From Nostoc calcicola FACHB-3891 (GTDB lineage: Bacteria; Cyanobacteriota; Cyanobacteriia; Cyanobacteriales; Nostocaceae), in contig NZ_JACJRQ010000001.1 of NCBI RefSeq assembly GCF_014697355.1, positions 648,124-712,123 of the forward strand: 64,000 nt of DNA. The letters are read 5' to 3'. Numbering within the stretch: the stretch's first letter is position 1; every line of letters starts with the position of its first letter. Below the pieces are notes generated by a model. That model made no database searches. It was not told the origin of the DNA and saw only the letters and a program-made list of their open reading frames with translations. Below are positions 61,017 to 64,000 of this stretch, piece by piece. The position numbers were made by a program, and so were the translations under genes.

Positions 61017-61457
61017 GAACTTCCAAATAAAAAACATTCAATTTTTCTTCTGGGGTGGACATCTTGTCATTGGTGTCAAGTTAAGAAAATTAGAGTCTTG
61101 TCAAGAGGGTAAAACTCAATAGTTAAACTCAAGACAGTGGTGTTGATAGTAGTCATGAGTAAACCCCGGAAAAAACAAGGGAATCCAGATTTTCGGCATC
61201 GAGTCACCTCCCCCGCCCCATCAAGCCAAGAGATAGAATCTAGGCTGTTTGAGTTAATCAGTCCAGGTACATTTGCTAATCTCAATGGGGTAAAAGACAA
61301 AGAACGTAATTTGCGCGATGCCTACGGCGGGCTACCGCCAACGACACCGACGCAACGCTGCCAGGTCGCTTGACATCTGGGCTGATGCCTTAACTTGACA
61401 CCAATGACGAGACGCCCACCCCACAAGAAAAGTTGTATATTTTTTTATTTGGAAGTC
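61017..61457. mobile_element. Degenerate IS element with about 70-bp inverted ends
   Basis: The left arm (61017-61085: GAACTTCCAAATAAAAAAC to GGTGTCAAGTTAAG) and the right arm (61389-61457: CTTAACTTGACACC to ATTTGGAAGTC) match as inverted repeats over about 70 bp with several differences. A CCTAA direct repeat lies just outside on each side. Inside is a short transposase fragment. Internal deletion has reduced the element to about 440 bp. Confidence 0.6.
61155..61373 (+). pseudogene. Transposase N-terminal fragment (IS4-like)
   Basis: The frame reads MSKPRKKQGNPDFRHRVTSP, then PSSQEIESRLFELISPGTFA and NLNGVKDKERNLRD. This looks like the N-terminus of a cyanobacterial IS4-like transposase. 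After about 60 residues the similarity ends at a small repeat (GCGATGCCTACGGCGGGCTA, 61316-61335) and the catalytic DDE part is missing. It is flanked by the inverted ends at 61017 and 61457. The family assignment rests on memory of the pattern. Confidence 0.5.
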
Positions 61458-61636
61458 CCTAAGCTTGTACTGTTGACTTTCGATTACATAAAATGTTATT
61501 ATAGTCTGCCGCGTTCAAACACGACACCTGAACACAGAAGTAAAACAAAGCATCCCACCCTTTGCAATCAACAAGATATCCGCTATTAAAAGGTAGAGCT
61601 TTAGCTAATCCAAAATAATACGCTTGTAAAATTTTT

Positions 61637-63748
61637 ATGACTTCCCGGATTCGCTTTTTGATGTGTCCTCCCGATCACTACGATGTCGATTATGTGATTA
61701 ATCCCTGGATGGAAGGGAATATTCACAAATCATCACGCGATCGCGCCGTAGAACAGTGGCAGGGACTACACCAGATTCTTAAACAACACGCCATTGTAGA
61801 CTTAGTACCACCAGAGAAAGGTTGGCCAGATCTTGTTTTTACAGCCAACGCTGGCTTAGTACTGGGAGATAACGTTGTCCTTAGTCGTTTTTTACACAAA
61901 GAACGTCAGGGAGAAGAACCTTTCTTCAAACAATGGTTTGAGGCAAATGGTTATACAGTCAATGAACTTCCCAAAGATTTGCCATTTGAAGGAGCAGGAG
62001 ATGCACTGCTAGATCGGGAAGGACGCTGGTTATGGGCGGGATACGGTTTCCGTTCAGAATTAGATTCCCACCCCTACCTAGCCAAATGGCTGGATATTGA
62101 AGTACTGTCCCTACGACTGATAGACGAACGTTTCTATCACTTGGATACCTGCTTTTGCCCCTTAGCAAACGGCTATTTGCTGTACTATCCAGGTGCTTTT
62201 GATTCTTACTCCAACCGCTTAATTCAGATGCGAGTCGCACCAGAAAAGCGAATCGCCATTGCTGAAGCTGATGCAGTCAACTTCGCTTGTAATGCGGTGA
62301 ATGTGGAGAGCATTGTCATCATGAACAAGGCGAGTGATGCTTTGAAATCCCGCCTTGCAGATGTGGGTTTCCAAGTGCTGGAAACGCCGCTTACCGAATT
62401 TCTCAAAGCTGGTGGTGCAGCTAAATGCCTAACCCTACGGGTGACAGAACCAGTTAGAGATGAAATTCATGCCAATGTCTCGGTAGAAAGCCGCGTCATT
62501 CGCATGGAAGGACACTTGCTAGATGCTGGTTTGATTAACCGCGCTCTCGATTTGATTGTAGACGCTGGCGGAAGTTTCCAAGTTCTAAATTTCAACTTGG
62601 GAGAACAACGCCAAAGTACCTCAGCCGCCGAGGTGAAGGTATCAGCACCATCCCATGAAGTGATGGAAGAAATCATTTCGCGGTTGATTGATTTGGGTGC
62701 TGTAGACTTACCCCAAGATGAACGGGACGCTAAACTAGAGCCTGTAATCCAAAATGGGGTAGCACCTGATGATTTCTACGTCAGTACAATTTATCCCACC
62801 GAAGTGCGAATTCATGGTCAGTGGGTGAAGGTAGAGAATCAACGGATGGATGGGGCGATCGCCATTACTCAAACACCCAAGGGCTTCAAAGCCAAGTGTA
62901 AACTACTACGTGAGTTAGAAATTAGCGAACAGGTAGTAACAGACGTGTTGGGTATCCGCACCATCCGCAAAACCGAATCGCGGGAACAACGCAGTACCCA
63001 GGAATTCAGCTTTATGTCGTCGGGAGTTTCCAGCGAACGCCGCGTGGAATTAGTCGTGGAACAAGTAGCTTGGGAACTACGTAAAATTAGGGATGCAGGT
63101 GGTAAAGTAGTTGTCACGGCTGGTCCCGTGGTAATTCACACCGGGGGCGGCGAACACCTAGCGCAACTAATTCGCCAAGGATATGTACAAGCGCTACTCG
63201 GTGGCAATGCGATCGCTGTCCACGACATCGAACAAAATATGATGGGCACCTCCTTGGGTATGGATATGAAGCGGGGTGTCGCCGTTCGTGGTGGACACCG
63301 CCATCACCTAAAGGTAATTAATACCATCCGCCGTTACGGTAGTATTCCCAAGGCTGTGGAGGCGGGGGTGATTAAGAGTGGCGTGATGTATGAGTGCGTC
63401 CACAACCATGTACCTTTTGTGCTTGCTGGATCGATTCGGGATGATGGGCCTTTACCTGATACCCAAATGGATTTGATTCAAGCACAAGAGCAATATGCCA
63501 AAAACTTAGAAGGTGCAGAGATGATTTTGATGCTGTCATCAATGCTGCACTCCATTGGCGTGGGCAATATGACTCCGGCAGGGGTGAAAATGGTATGTGT
63601 GGATATTAATCCAGCCGTGGTCACGAAATTAAGCGATCGCGGTTCTGTAGAATCAGTGGGTGTAGTTACAGATGTGGGATTATTCCTCAGTCTCCTGATT
63701 CAGCAGTTGGATAAATTAACAAGTCCCTATATTAGTAAGGTAAGTTAA
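61637..63748 (+). CDS. agrE: AgrE/ArgZ: bifunctional arginine dihydrolase / ornithine cyclodeaminase
   Basis: A 703-residue two-domain enzyme for arginine breakdown. The N-terminal guanidine-modifying domain (about 1-280) hydrolyses arginine to ornithine, CO2 and ammonia. The key residues known for ArgZ are present: Asn71 (TANAG), His168 (YHLDTC) and Cys264 (AAKCLT). The C-terminal domain (about 285-703) is the ornithine-cyclodeaminase-like part with the nucleotide-binding region GGNAIAVHDIEQNMMGTSLG. In Anabaena the bifunctional protein makes proline from arginine and feeds nitrogen from cyanophycin to glutamate. A strong terminator follows at 63835. ATG 61637 is used. Confidence 0.96.
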   Translation: MTSRIRFLMCPPDHYDVDYVINPWMEGNIHKSSRDRAVEQWQGLHQILKQHAIVDLVPPEKGWPDLVFTANAGLVLGDNVVLSRFLHKERQGEEPFFKQWFEANGYTVNELPKDLPFEGAGDALLDREGRWLWAGYGFRSELDSHPYLAKWLDIEVLSLRLIDERFYHLDTCFCPLANGYLLYYPGAFDSYSNRLIQMRVAPEKRIAIAEADAVNFACNAVNVESIVIMNKASDALKSRLADVGFQVLETPLTEFLKAGGAAKCLTLRVTEPVRDEIHANVSVESRVIRMEGHLLDAGLINRALDLIVDAGGSFQVLNFNLGEQRQSTSAAEVKVSAPSHEVMEEIISRLIDLGAVDLPQDERDAKLEPVIQNGVAPDDFYVSTIYPTEVRIHGQWVKVENQRMDGAIAITQTPKGFKAKCKLLRELEISEQVVTDVLGIRTIRKTESREQRSTQEFSFMSSGVSSERRVELVVEQVAWELRKIRDAGGKVVVTAGPVVIHTGGGEHLAQLIRQGYVQALLGGNAIAVHDIEQNMMGTSLGMDMKRGVAVRGGHRHHLKVINTIRRYGSIPKAVEAGVIKSGVMYECVHNHVPFVLAGSIRDDGPLPDTQMDLIQAQEQYAKNLEGAEMILMLSSMLHSIGVGNMTPAGVKMVCVDINPAVVTKLSDRGSVESVGVVTDVGLFLSLLIQQLDKLTSPYISKVS

Positions 63749-64000
63749 AAAACGAACTGCTCCAGAGATACACAGAAGTTTGATATATGGCTATCAACAC
63801 TTCTCCTGCGATCGCCATTGGGCATAACAAGTTTAATAGTAGGGTAGGTATTTTCTACCCTACTATTTTTTCTGGCGTTGCTGAATGATATCATGTCCGG
63901 GTAATGACTTACGATTAAGCGCCAGTTTGAAGCCACCAATGAAAACCCGTTAAGCCACGGATTAAATCTTGCTGTTGAAGTAAAGATTGACACCGATAAA
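63749..64000. other. Downstream region at window edge
   Basis: 252 bases after agrE. It contains the terminator at 63835-63872. The remaining bases show no clear gene; the minus-strand frame 63745-63993 has no family signature and spans the terminator, so I do not call it. Confidence 0.5.
63835..63872 (+). terminator. Intrinsic terminator of agrE
   Basis: AATAGTAGGGTAG (63835-63847) pairs perfectly with CTACCCTACTATT (63855-63867) around GTATTTT, followed by TTTTTCT. It lies 87 bases past the agrE stop. Confidence 0.9.

Noticed and set aside
60930..61112. 60-residue plus-strand frame near the IS remnant
   Set aside because: It spans a partial 97-bp repeat and the left inverted end of the IS remnant, with no protein-family signal.
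63745..63993. 82-residue minus-strand frame at the right edge
   Set aside because: It runs through the agrE terminator and shows no family motif.

Overview
The window looks like chromosome from a filamentous heterocyst-type cyanobacterium of the Nostoc/Anabaena group (Nostocales). Support comes from the abundance of the HIP1 octamer GCGATCGC, a complete hmp hormogonium-motility cluster, PsbX, Ycf66, a cyanobacterial AbrB-like regulator, a sufR-sufBCDS locus, a chorismate lyase of the plastoquinone pathway, an AgrE/ArgZ-type arginine dihydrolase, and very many short dispersed repeats typical of Nostoc genomes. The assignment rests on gene content only.

Layout. 1-4.8 kb: the N-terminal half of a copper-type P-ATPase, two small membrane proteins, a CPBP-family membrane protease and a broken Uma2 gene. 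4.8-18.8 kb: the hmp chemotaxis-like locus, with hmpA-B-C-D-E on the minus strand (receiver/PATAN, CheY, CheW, MCP, CheA hybrid) and hmpF divergent on the plus strand. HmpE carries six copies of a 51-residue repeat. 19-28.9 kb: an accessory region with a HigB/HigA toxin-antitoxin pair, tilS, an Uma2 gene, a CHAT-protease/STAND-ATPase/TPR gene with a small membrane-protein partner, a DUF6888/DUF6887 pair lodged inside the TPR gene, a 21-bp tandem array, a DUF559 nuclease-like gene, an Uma2 relic and a KGK-domain gene.

29-43.3 kb is mostly housekeeping: cytochrome c assembly (CcsB), a DUF3352 protein, chorismate lyase, tRNA-Leu(GAG), accC, YggT, psbX, ycf66, two TolB-like lipoproteins, sdhB, cyAbrB and a second CPBP protease. 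43.5-54.8 kb: a zinc acylase-like protein, prolyl oligopeptidase, Uma2, then the sufBCDS Fe-S assembly operon with divergent sufR and two CAAC-N6-GTTG operators between them. 54.9-64 kb: small stress-type proteins (KGG, PEBP, YbjQ), a TPR lipoprotein-like protein, an ABC ATPase, a degenerate IS remnant and the arginine dihydrolase gene with a strong terminator.

The most notable system-level candidate is the CHAT-STAND-TPR gene plus its 108-residue membrane partner (22.0-27.2 kb). Its architecture resembles nucleotide-binding death/defence proteins, but this copy looks broken at the 3' end and split by an inserted segment. The second theme is small-repeat mobility: 21-nt elements placed exactly inside HIP1 sites without breaking frame, nested miniature elements with visible target duplications, an empty/occupied site pair within the window, and repeat-derived peptides inside CcsB, TilS and SufD.
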